Under the pieces are notes generated by a model that was not told where the DNA came from, made no database searches, and was given only the letters and a program-made list of their open reading frames with translations. From Oscillospiraceae bacterium (GTDB lineage: Bacteria > Bacillota_A > Clostridia > Oscillospirales > Oscillospiraceae): DNA of 24,674 bases. The translations under genes were made by a program, and so were the position numbers. This document shows, one piece after another, positions 15,144-21,279 of the stretch; within the stretch, counting starts at the first letter, position 1; each line of letters opens with the position of its first letter. Where the stretch lies: the NCBI GenBank assembly GCA_017481325.1, contig JAFUPG010000040.1:1-24674 (forward strand), written 5' to 3'.

Positions 15144-15178
15144 AAAGCAGGAGAAGGGGAGTTACTCCTCTTCTCCTG
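15142..15178 (-). terminator. Terminator of the GIY-YIG/Dabb operon, stem includes coding sequence
   Basis: On the minus strand CAGGAGAAG pairs with CTTCTCCTG (15170-15178 with 15148-15156), with an inner GGAG/CTCC pairing around the loop, followed by CTTTTT. The stop codon of the GIY-YIG gene (15162-15164) lies in the hairpin loop. On the plus strand it also follows the MATE gene, but without a good T-tract. Confidence 0.75.
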
Positions 15179-15431
15179 TAAATGGCTTTTCCCGGATCAG
15201 TGCCAGCTTTTTCTCCCGGGTCAGCTGCTTAATAGCGTATTCCCGTTTGAAGGCGGCAGACATATCTTCGCAATTCTCCCGATAGACCGGCGCCAAAGGC
15301 CCTCTGCCACGGGTGTATTTTGCGCCCTTGCCTGACCGATGGGCGGCAAGACGGCGAGTGAAATCATCGGTAGCCCCGGTGTAGAGGCTGCCGTCGCCGC
15401 AGCGCAGAATGTAAACGCACCACTGCTTCAT
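15162..15431 (-). CDS. GIY-YIG domain protein (YhbQ/YazA type)
   Basis: The 89-residue protein is a stand-alone GIY-YIG nuclease fold of the UPF0213 group. CVYILRCGDGSLYTGATDD supplies the GIY...YIG strands (here VYI and YTG), followed by the conserved arginine in FTRRLAAH, the KYTRGRGPL segment and the catalytic glutamate region in FKREYAIKQLTREKK. Members in E. coli and Bacillus are implicated in DNA repair or processing, but the role is not settled. The ATG at 15431 overlaps the upstream gene by four bases. Its 3' end is part of the terminator hairpin, so the last codons are constrained by RNA structure. Confidence 0.92.
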   Translation of the reverse strand: MKQWCVYILRCGDGSLYTGATDDFTRRLAAHRSGKGAKYTRGRGPLAPVYRENCEDMSAAFKREYAIKQLTREKKLALIREKPFTGEEE

Positions 15432-15712
15432 TTCTCGATGTCAATGGCGCTGCGGACGGTGCTGATCTCCTTGCAGATGGCAGCTACCGCCAGGTGACGG
15501 GGATCGTTCTTGTAGCGCTCCACATCCTCCAGGGAGTCAAACTCCGACAGCAGCACGGCATCGTACTGGCTGTCCTTTACGGCGCTGCGGTGGACAGACA
15601 GGCTGCGGATGCAATCGATCTGACCGTACAGGCCCTCCAAGCCCTTCAAAAATTCCTCGGCACGAGCCTCGGTGCCTTCCTTAAATTTCCACATAACGAT
15701 ATGCTGAACCAT
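15428..15712 (-). CDS. Dabb-domain (stress-responsive A/B barrel) protein
   Basis: The 94-residue product is a dimeric alpha/beta-barrel protein of the Dabb family: it begins VQHIVMWKFKEGT, has the central YDAVLLSEFDSLEDVERYKNDPRH segment and ends with a short strand. Family members include plant stress proteins, polyketide cyclases and many bacterial proteins of unknown function. No catalytic residue can be assigned here. The start at 15712 has GGGAGG seven bases ahead and gives the usual length; the longer frame to 15757 would start within the promoter. It is the first gene of a two-gene operon with the GIY-YIG protein. Confidence 0.88.
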   Translation of the reverse strand: MVQHIVMWKFKEGTEARAEEFLKGLEGLYGQIDCIRSLSVHRSAVKDSQYDAVLLSEFDSLEDVERYKNDPRHLAVAAICKEISTVRSAIDIEK

Positions 15713-15745
15713 GTCGAAACCTCCCGTAAAAATTCTGATGGAACT

Positions 15746-15774
15746 AAAATAATCCATTTTCGTCTAATTGTCAA
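15746..15774 (-). promoter_or_regulatory. Promoter of the Dabb/GIY-YIG operon
   Basis: Perfect TTGACA (15769-15774), 17 bases, TATTTT (15746-15751) on the minus strand, 33 bases before the start codon. Confidence 0.7.
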
Positions 15775-15835
15775 CCGCCGGATATGGCGAAAAATTCTCC
15801 CGTACCGAAAAAATCACCCAAAGGAGGATCAAAAG

Positions 15836-16186
15836 ATGAAATTCTATAAGGTAATGATGATAATTCTGTGTCTGGCAATGCTTTTGTCCCTGGCAGCCTG
15901 TGTAGAGGCCAAGGCCGAAGGGCAGAAGGGCGGCGCAGCGGTTCCCGGCATCACGCTGCCTTCTTCGGAAGCGCCGAGTGATACGCCCCTGAGTCACAAA
16001 ACCCCTGTGGATGCCGTAGAGGGCAAAAACCCTCCCGAAGCGCCTGCAGAGAAGAATACCCAGTTCACCAATGACGAAACACTTGACTTCAGCGAGGACT
16101 ATGATCCCGGTCTGATCCCCGTGCCCAGACCTGTGGAGCCTCCTGTAGAGGAGCAGAGCGAAGAAAGCAGCACAGCGGAGGAATAA
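15836..16186 (+). CDS. Small lipoprotein, function unknown
   Basis: The 116-residue product starts with a lipoprotein signal peptide: MKFYKVMMIILCLAMLLSL followed by the lipobox LAAC with the lipidated Cys22. The mature part is short and rich in Pro, Glu and Ser (PRPVEPPVEEQSEESSTAEE at the C-terminus) and is probably unstructured. I recognise no domain. The ATG at 15836 is set by AAGGAGG with an eight-base spacing. It precedes another lipoprotein gene by 76 bases, but that gene appears to have its own promoter. There is no clear promoter of its own; the divergent Dabb promoter lies just upstream. Confidence 0.8.
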   Translation: MKFYKVMMIILCLAMLLSLAACVEAKAEGQKGGAAVPGITLPSSEAPSDTPLSHKTPVDAVEGKNPPEAPAEKNTQFTNDETLDFSEDYDPGLIPVPRPVEPPVEEQSEESSTAEE

Positions 16187-16202
16187 AGGTGAAAATTCCC
16201 CC

Positions 16203-16231
16203 TTGCGGCAGGGCTTTCTTTGTGCTATGAT
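16203..16231 (+). promoter_or_regulatory. Promoter of the parvulin-type lipoprotein
   Basis: TTGCGG (16203-16208), 17 bases, TATGAT (16226-16231) with an upstream TG (extended -10), 31 bases before the start codon. Confidence 0.6.
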
Positions 16232-16262
16232 TGCAGAGAACACCACCTCAAAGGAGAGAAAT

Positions 16263-17618
16263 ATGAACATTCGTAAGTTAATTGCCCTGCTTTTGGTGCT
16301 GAGTCTGTGCCTGAGTCTCTTCGCCGCCTGTGCAGCCCCCGATACTGCCGAGCCTGTTACCGACGAGATCACCACCGAGCCCACCACCGAATCCACCGAA
16401 CCCAGCACCGAGCCCACCGAAGAGGATGTCAGCAGCGTGATCTTCGCCTACGGCGAGAATGATGTCACCGCCAAGGCAGACTATGCCGTCACTGTGGCCT
16501 CTCCCGCCAGTGATGCCATGCAGCTGCCCGTTGCCGTCAATGCCCAGGGCGAGCCTGTTCTGACCAACAGCGATCTGCAGGTTTACTACTGGCTGGTTTT
16601 CTATGATTTCATGAGCTATGCCGGCAACTATGCCGTCTATCTCGGCCTGGATTACAACAAGCCTCTGGCACAGCAGTCCTCCGTGATGGAGAATCGCACC
16701 TGGGAGCAGTACTTCCTGGAGTCTGCCATGACGCAGTTTGCCAAAAACTATGCCATGGCCATGGCCGCCTATGCAGAAGGCTATACCCTCTCCGAAGAGG
16801 ACGAGGCCATGATCGACGACCTGGCTGATCCTCAGGGCGAGTTTGCCACCGAGGCAATGGGCTACGGCTTTGAAAGCGCCGATGCCTATGTTCAGGCCAA
16901 CTTCGGCCTGGGTGTGGATGTCTCTACCTACCAGGACTATATGCGCCTGTACTACGCTGCCTATGACCACAATAGCAGCAACATGATTGCCTACCAGGAG
17001 GCTGCCACAGACGAGCTCATGGAGACCTACTATCTGGAGAATGCCGAGAGCTTTGCCGAGAGCCGTGTGCTCAATGTGAATAATGTCACCGTGCGCCATA
17101 TTCTCATCGGTCCCGAGGGCGAGCCGGATGTGGTCACGGGCCAGTACTCCGAGGAGGCCTGGGCGGCTGCCGAGACCAAGATCAATGACATCTATGCCCG
17201 TTGGCAGGAGAATCCCACGGAGGAGAACTTCTCCGCCATGGCCACGGAGCTGACCCACGATACCGCCTCTGCCGAGTCCGGCGGTCTGTACGAGGATTTC
17301 ACCACCAATGCGATGATACCCACCTTCTCCGATTGGTGCTTTGACCAGACGAGACAGCCCGGTGACACCGGCATTGTCAAGGGCGAATACGGATACCATC
17401 TGATCTACTTTGTGGAGCAGACCGAGACCCGTGGCTGGCTGGAGATTGTCCGTGAGCGGTATGTCAATGAGCAGCTCGAAGCTCTCGTCGCCGCTGCCAT
17501 GGAGCAGTACCCCATCAAGGTAGACTATGCTCAGATCCGCATCTTCGACATGATCACCTACTCCCTGGCGCTTGCCGCAGAGGAGAACCACGACCACTCC
17601 AACGAGCCTGTGGGCTAA
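16263..17618 (+). CDS. Parvulin-type (PpiC) peptidyl-prolyl isomerase lipoprotein
   Basis: The 451-residue exported foldase has a signal peptide and a lipobox FAAC (Cys23), then a Thr/Glu/Pro-rich linker (about residues 30-58) that tethers it off the membrane, then a helical SurA/PrsA-like region. The PPIase domain runs from about residue 275 to 385: NVTVRHILIGPEG, the FSAMATELTHDTASAESGG motif and GEYGYHLIYFVEQ are the standard parvulin strands. This is the PrsA-like arrangement that helps exported proteins fold outside the membrane in Gram-positive bacteria. The ATG at 16263 follows AAGGAG. It ends ENHDHSNEPVG, a His/Asp-rich tail of no obvious role. Confidence 0.92.
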   Translation: MNIRKLIALLLVLSLCLSLFAACAAPDTAEPVTDEITTEPTTESTEPSTEPTEEDVSSVIFAYGENDVTAKADYAVTVASPASDAMQLPVAVNAQGEPVLTNSDLQVYYWLVFYDFMSYAGNYAVYLGLDYNKPLAQQSSVMENRTWEQYFLESAMTQFAKNYAMAMAAYAEGYTLSEEDEAMIDDLADPQGEFATEAMGYGFESADAYVQANFGLGVDVSTYQDYMRLYYAAYDHNSSNMIAYQEAATDELMETYYLENAESFAESRVLNVNNVTVRHILIGPEGEPDVVTGQYSEEAWAAAETKINDIYARWQENPTEENFSAMATELTHDTASAESGGLYEDFTTNAMIPTFSDWCFDQTRQPGDTGIVKGEYGYHLIYFVEQTETRGWLEIVRERYVNEQLEALVAAAMEQYPIKVDYAQIRIFDMITYSLALAAEENHDHSNEPVG

Positions 17619-17657
17619 GCCTTGCATCCGCAAGACAGCCATATCTCAACATAATAA

Positions 17658-17712
17658 CTACCCGAAAAAGAGCTTTTCTTTCTCTTTTTCGGGTAGTGTT
17701 TATTTATTGCTG
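17658..17712. terminator. Bidirectional terminator between convergent genes
   Basis: A perfect 15-bp stem (17658-17672 with 17682-17696) with a nine-base loop lies between the parvulin gene and the 61-codon minus-strand gene. T-rich sequence follows on the plus strand. Its stem core is the same as in the terminator at 22805-22856. Confidence 0.88.
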
Positions 17713-17889
17713 ATTCTGGAAGTGGTTTTCGATGGCACCGGCGGTGCGGCGGTCGATTTCGAAGACCTCGCCGTTGGTCATGAAGACGAAATACCGCCCC
17801 TCGGGGGTACGCTCCATCTTGACGATCTGATTGGGGTTGAGCCAGAGGCGGGAATCGTTTGCCATGGAAAGAATGATTTTAGCGCCCAT
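17704..17889 (-). CDS. 61-residue conserved small protein, FlbD-like pattern
   Basis: This short gene has every sign of being real: AAGGAG eight bases before the ATG and a perfect-consensus sigma-A promoter upstream. The product (W-LNPNQI-VKMERTPEGRYFVFMTNGEVFEI-DRRTAG) looks like a single small beta-strand module. Its layout, LNP-x-x-I then a TP pair, a hydrophobic strand, and NGE-x-(Y/F)-x-(V/I), recalls the small flagellar protein FlbD, but it is too short for certainty and no flagellar genes are near. I would call it a conserved small protein of unknown role. Function is not assigned. Confidence 0.75.
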   Translation of the reverse strand: MGAKIILSMANDSRLWLNPNQIVKMERTPEGRYFVFMTNGEVFEIDRRTAGAIENHFQNQQ

Positions 17890-17921
17890 TTCATTTTCTC
17901 CTTTCTCCCGAATGTGATTCC

Positions 17922-17950
17922 ATTATAAAGGATAAAAACCGCCTTGTCAA
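17922..17950 (-). promoter_or_regulatory. Consensus sigma-A promoter of the 61-residue protein
   Basis: TTGACA (17945-17950), 17 bases, TATAAT (17922-17927): a full consensus promoter on the minus strand, 32 bases ahead of the start codon. Confidence 0.9.
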
Positions 17951-17968
17951 TTTCCCGGGGGAGATATC

Positions 17969-17996
17969 TTGCTTTTGGCCGTGAATTTGCTATAAT
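17969..17996 (+). promoter_or_regulatory. Promoter of tadA
   Basis: TTGCTT (17969-17974), 16 bases, TATAAT (17991-17996) with a TG one base upstream (extended -10), 27 bases ahead of the start codon. Confidence 0.65.
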
Positions 17997-18023
17997 GGAG
18001 GCAAAAAGAGAGGAGGCGACACC

Positions 18024-18506
18024 ATGACGGATCAGGAGTATATGCAGCAGGCGCTGCTTCTGGCACAGGAGGCGGCAGCGGAGGGAGAGGTTCCCGTGGG
18101 CTGTGTGATCGTCTGCGAGGATCGTATCGTTGGCCGTGGCAGAAATCGCCGGGAGAAGGCGAAGAATGCCCTGAGCCATGCGGAGCTGGAGGCCATCGAC
18201 GATGCCTGCCGCAATTTGGGTGGCTGGCGGCTGTGGCAGTGTACGATGTATGTGACTTTAGAGCCCTGCCCCATGTGCGCCGGAGCGGTGATCAATGCCC
18301 GAATTCCCCGTGTGGTCTACGGTGCGGCGGATCAAAAGGCCGGTTCCTGCGGTAGCCTGACCAATCTCTTTGCCCTGCCCTATAACCACCGCCCCCAGGT
18401 AGAGGGCGGCTGCATGGAGCAGGAGGCCAAGGCCCTCCTGCAGGACTTCTTCAAGCGCCTGCGAGAAAACCCCGTGGTCAAAACCTGGCGCAAGCCTGTA
18501 AAATAG
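18024..18506 (+). CDS. tadA: tRNA adenosine(34) deaminase
   Basis: The 160-residue enzyme converts the wobble adenosine of tRNA-Arg(ACG) to inosine. The zinc/catalytic motifs of the cytidine-deaminase fold are complete: HAE at 52-54 (proton-shuttling Glu54) and PCPMC at 81-85 (Cys82 and Cys85). The surrounding NALSHAELEAI and YVTLEPCPMCAGA segments, plus GAADQKAGSCGSL and LPYNHRPQV further on, are typical of TadA rather than of guanine or cytosine deaminases. Length is normal. The ATG at 18024 follows GAGGAGG. It diverges from the 61-residue gene, the two promoters facing away from each other. Confidence 0.96.
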   Translation: MTDQEYMQQALLLAQEAAAEGEVPVGCVIVCEDRIVGRGRNRREKAKNALSHAELEAIDDACRNLGGWRLWQCTMYVTLEPCPMCAGAVINARIPRVVYGAADQKAGSCGSLTNLFALPYNHRPQVEGGCMEQEAKALLQDFFKRLRENPVVKTWRKPVK

Positions 18507-18557
18507 AGGGATAGCTCCCCCAAGTCAACCCTGCTCCCGCAGTGGAGATATGCTCTT

Positions 18558-18715
18558 AAACGGAAATTTAGCGTTGGAGTGGTGAATGATGAATAGTGAA
18601 TGGTGAATGGCGAAGGTATGCGCTTTGCGCATTGATTTTAAATAAATCGGCGGAGCCGATACCTCCATTATTCACTATTCACCATTCGTTATTCACCAAA
18701 TATAAATTTCCGTTT
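18558..18715. mobile_element. Palindromic repeat element 1 (MITE-like, 158 bp)
   Basis: No gene lies between 18507 and 18845; this element fills much of the gap. Outer 13-bp perfect inverted repeats (18558-18570 and 18703-18715) enclose long imperfect inverted repeats built of 7-base units of the type GAATRRT (18583-18617 and 18661-18697). At the inner end of each arm sits a perfect 6-bp hairpin with a three-base loop: 18618-18632 and 18646-18660. It contains no coding capacity, so if mobile it depends on a transposase elsewhere. Its right half is nearly identical to the right end of the element at 20948-21434. Confidence 0.8.
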
Positions 18716-18757
18716 GCGGCAGTAAGACTGCCTGCGATTTCTCTGGCGATGTATCGG

Positions 18758-18789
18758 AGCTGCTTCTGCTTGAAGCAGCTTCTTTTTTT
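18758..18789 (+). terminator. Terminator upstream of the sigma factor gene
   Basis: A 9-bp stem (18758-18766 with 18772-18780) and five-base loop lead into TCTTTTTTT. It most likely ends tadA transcription, with the repeat element lying between gene and terminator. It also insulates the sigma operon. A small hairpin (18718-18732) precedes it. Confidence 0.82.
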
Positions 18790-18797
18790 GAAAAAGC

Positions 18798-18823
18798 TGA
18801 AACCTCCGTGGGGAAAATCCGTC
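18798..18823 (+). promoter_or_regulatory. ECF-sigma-type promoter of the sigma factor/serpin operon
   Basis: TGAAAC (18798-18803), 16 bases, CGTC (18820-18823). The AAC -35 core and CGTC -10 core at this spacing are the consensus for ECF sigma factors and differ from the sigma-A promoters elsewhere in the window. The expected start point leaves a leader of only about 15-20 bases before the sigma gene. This suggests autoregulation. Confidence 0.65.
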
Positions 18824-18845
18824 TTCATAGACAGGAGGGGAGAAT

Positions 18846-19406
18846 ATGGAAGATCTGCAGATCATTGCCCTTTACGAAAACCGAAAAGAAGAAGCCGTCC
18901 GTGAGACCGACCGCAAATACGGCAGGCTGCTCTATGCCCAGGCCGGGAATATTCTCCCTGACCGTCGGGATCGGGAGGAGGCCGTCAGCGACACCTATGT
19001 CCGAGTCTGGAATGCCATTCCGCCGGAGAAGCCTCTTTGCTTCAGGGCCTGGCTTCTGAAGCTGGCACGGCGGCTGTGCATCGACCGTTTCCGTGCGCTG
19101 AACAGCGAGAAGCGCCGCAGCACGGAGTACGCCCTCTCCTTAGAGGAACTGGGGGACTGCATCAGCGGCAGCGAGGATCTGATGGATGCCCTCCGGGAGA
19201 AGGAGCTGCGCCATGCCATAGATCGTTTCCTGCGGCAACTGCCCCAAAGAGAGCGGACGGTGTTCCTCTGCCGCTACTTCTTCGCCGACCCCATCAAAGC
19301 CATCGCCTCTCAGTACGATCTCAAGGAGGCCAACGTAAAAACCCTGCTCTACCGTACCCGGCAGAGCCTGAAACAGTACCTGCAACAGGAGGGATTGATC
19401 CTATGA
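18846..19406 (+). CDS. ECF-type RNA polymerase sigma factor
   Basis: The 186-residue protein is a group IV (ECF) sigma factor. Region 2 spans about residues 10-85, with DREEAVSDTYVRVWNAIP (core RNA polymerase binding and -10 recognition) and FRAWLLKLARRLCIDRFR. Region 4 (about 120-180) carries the -35-reading helix-turn-helix in ERTVFLCRYFFADPIKAIA and KEANVKTLLYRTRQSLKQYL. There is no region 1.1 or 3. AGGAGGGG precedes the ATG at 18846. The stop overlaps the start of the serpin gene (ATGA), so the two proteins are made in a fixed ratio, the usual arrangement for a sigma factor and its regulator. Confidence 0.95.
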   Translation: MEDLQIIALYENRKEEAVRETDRKYGRLLYAQAGNILPDRRDREEAVSDTYVRVWNAIPPEKPLCFRAWLLKLARRLCIDRFRALNSEKRRSTEYALSLEELGDCISGSEDLMDALREKELRHAIDRFLRQLPQRERTVFLCRYFFADPIKAIASQYDLKEANVKTLLYRTRQSLKQYLQQEGLIL

Positions 19407-20902
19407 AAAAAGAACAGCTCTCAGAGCTTCTGGGACAGGTGGATGACGACCTGCTCTTAGAGGCCGATAGAAAACGCAAACAGCCCCGGCGCAAGCTCTG
19501 GATCCCCATTGTGGCCCTGGCTGCCTGCCTCTGCCTGATCGTTGGCCTGGCAGCGCCCGCTCTGTGGAACCGCCCGACCTCTGACAATCCGCCCTCGGGA
19601 TCGGGACAGCCCCTTGGCACCGAGAAGACACCCATCCAAACGAATGCCACCCAGCCTCGTGTGCTTCGCAGCCCCGTCTATCCCACCTCCGCCCCCTATC
19701 CCACGGAGAGCTTTGAGGATTGGGACGCATATTTTGCCCAGTATGAAGCCTGGATTCTGGAGCGGGATGCCGCCAATGAGGCCGGTAATGCCTCCGACCG
19801 GGCGGTCAATGCCTTCACCGAGGCCACCGCACCCACCTTTTTGATGAACGCCGGCACAGAGAATCGGGTCTACTCCCCGGTGAATGTGTACCTGGCGCTG
19901 TCCATGCTGGCAGAGCTGACGGAGGGTAATTCCCGTGCCCAGATCCTGGAGCTTCTGGATGTGGAGGATGTGGAGCAGCTGCGCACCCAGGCGCAGAACG
20001 TCTGGCGGGCCAACTACTCCAAAGACGGTGCCCTCACCAGCGTTTTAGCCAACTCCCTATGGCTGGACGAGAGCCTCTCTTACAATGACGACACCATGGC
20101 GCTTTTAGCAGAGGAATACTATGCCGCCTCCCACTGGGGGCACATGGGCACCGATGCCTATAATGAACTGCTGCAGCAGTGGCTCAAGGATAATACCGGC
20201 GGCCTCCTGGATGCCCAGGCGGACAATGTGGAGCTGGATCCCTCCTGCGTTCTGGCCCTGGCCTCCACGGTCTACTATCAGGGCAAGTGGGCAGAGGAGT
20301 TTCAAGCTGCTCAGACCCACGAGGATGTCTTCTACAGCCCCGAGGGGGAGCAGACCGTCACCTATATGGAGATGTGGACCTTCGACACCGTCTACTGGGG
20401 CGAGGGCTATACAGCCGTCCGCAAGGCAATGGAAACCGGCGGTGATATGTGGCTGATCCTCCCCGATGAGGGTGTCAGCGTGGACGAGGTGTTGGCAGGA
20501 AATGAGGTCTGGAGCATGACATCCAATCCCACCTGGGAGAACAGCAAGGAAGTTATCCTCCATCTCAAGATGCCCAAATTCGACGTAGTTTCCCAGACCG
20601 ACTTGATCGAGGGTTTCCAATCTTTGGGTATTACCGATGTCTTCGACTACTCCGTATCCGACTTCAGCCCCTTAAGCCAGGAGCTTGACGATTTGGAGGT
20701 CACCCAGATCAACCATGCCACCCGGGTCACCGTAGACGAGGAGGGCTGTACCGCCGCCGCCTTTACGGTCATGGCGGTGGATGCCGGGGGCGCTGGGATC
20801 CCAGAGGATGAAATCTGGTTCACACTGGATCGCCCCTTCCTCTTCGTCCTCACCGGCCTCACCGACCAGCCCCTCTTCACCGGCGTGGTCAATCAGCCTT
20901 AA
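19403..20902 (+). CDS. Membrane-anchored serpin with anti-sigma-like N-terminal tail
   Basis: The 499-residue protein has three parts. Residues 1-32 are a charged cytoplasmic tail (QLSELLGQVDDDLLLEA, then a basic run). Residues 33-55 are one membrane helix. A Pro/Ser/Thr-rich linker to about 130 leads to a serpin domain. Serpin marks include the SPVNVYLALSMLAELTEGNS block (158-177), VYYQGKWAEEF, LPDEGV, HLKMPKF and, at the C-terminus, DRPFLFV. The hinge of the reactive loop is VDEEGCTAAAFT (from Glu446), with the run of alanines that inhibitory serpins need to insert the loop. The tail lies where anti-sigma factors bind their sigma and the gene is coupled to one, so I infer a sigma regulator with a protease-trap sensor. 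The serpin itself is certain; the anti-sigma role is not. Confidence 0.88.
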   Translation: MKKEQLSELLGQVDDDLLLEADRKRKQPRRKLWIPIVALAACLCLIVGLAAPALWNRPTSDNPPSGSGQPLGTEKTPIQTNATQPRVLRSPVYPTSAPYPTESFEDWDAYFAQYEAWILERDAANEAGNASDRAVNAFTEATAPTFLMNAGTENRVYSPVNVYLALSMLAELTEGNSRAQILELLDVEDVEQLRTQAQNVWRANYSKDGALTSVLANSLWLDESLSYNDDTMALLAEEYYAASHWGHMGTDAYNELLQQWLKDNTGGLLDAQADNVELDPSCVLALASTVYYQGKWAEEFQAAQTHEDVFYSPEGEQTVTYMEMWTFDTVYWGEGYTAVRKAMETGGDMWLILPDEGVSVDEVLAGNEVWSMTSNPTWENSKEVILHLKMPKFDVVSQTDLIEGFQSLGITDVFDYSVSDFSPLSQELDDLEVTQINHATRVTVDEEGCTAAAFTVMAVDAGGAGIPEDEIWFTLDRPFLFVLTGLTDQPLFTGVVNQP

Positions 20903-20909
20903 TAAAATA

Positions 20910-20941
20910 AACAGGGAACGGTCACAAACCCGTTCCCTGTT
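20910..20941 (+). terminator. Stem-loop after the serpin gene, weak terminator
   Basis: A perfect 12-bp stem (20910-20921 with 20930-20941) with an eight-base loop starts seven bases after the stop. It has no T-tract on the plus strand; repeat element 2 starts seven bases further on, so the tract may have been lost to that insertion. On the minus strand it is followed by TTATTTTATT. Confidence 0.6.
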
Positions 20942-21051
20942 CCCATAAAGGTCAATTTACCGCAGCATCTTAATGCTTGCAAACTAATAACTAATAGCGA
21001 ATGACTAATGACTAAGGTGTGCCTACGGCACGGATTTATAATACATATTCC

Positions 21052-21153
21052 GTCAAACAGAAATTTGCCGAACAGTTTGTCGTAGCCAAAGCCACCCGTA
21101 TCGGGAGGATTTTCAGGCTATGAGTAAGGCATCAAATTACGCATTGTCATTGC
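21052..21153 (+). repeat. 102-base dispersed repeat, copy B
   Basis: This is the partner of 9013-9114, about 87% identical without gaps. Here the frame reading VKQKFAEQFVVAKATRIG is open on the upstream side but has no start codon. Its TGA overlaps an ATG that opens a second short frame running into the nested repeat. The last nine bases overlap the end of the nested element. Confidence 0.85.
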
Positions 21154-21279
21154 GAGGCCACCTGTGGCCGTGGCAATCCGCATCCTTAAAAACTACCGTT
21201 TTTACACTAAATTCCCATATAATCGTAATATTTTTGGAACGGATTGCCACGTCGGGCTTACGCCCTCCTCGCAATGACA
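21145..21279. mobile_element. Nested palindromic repeat element 3 (MITE-like, 135 bp)
   Basis: Terminal inverted repeats of 13 bases (TGTCATTGCGAGG at 21145-21157 and its complement at 21267-21279) and inner inverted repeats of 12 bases (CGTGGCAATCCG at 21169-21180, complement at 21240-21251) flank a short AT-rich centre. Between outer and inner repeats each arm has its own small, unrelated hairpin (CCAC/GTGG on the left, GGGC/GCCC on the right). No protein is encoded. Confidence 0.8.

Noticed and set aside
16278..17642. 454-codon open frame on the minus strand opposite the parvulin gene
   Set aside because: It is the exact antisense of a gene with a signal peptide and PPIase motifs; low-complexity Gly/Ile/Val content and no ribosome binding site.
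18583..18697. CRISPR-like short repeats
   Set aside because: The repeat units are 7 bases long, contiguous and arranged as an inverted pair, without spacers.
19037..19402. Upstream extension of the serpin frame into the sigma gene
   Set aside because: It overlaps the coding sequence of region 2 to region 4 of the sigma factor; the ATG at 19403 is coupled to the sigma stop and starts the charged tail.
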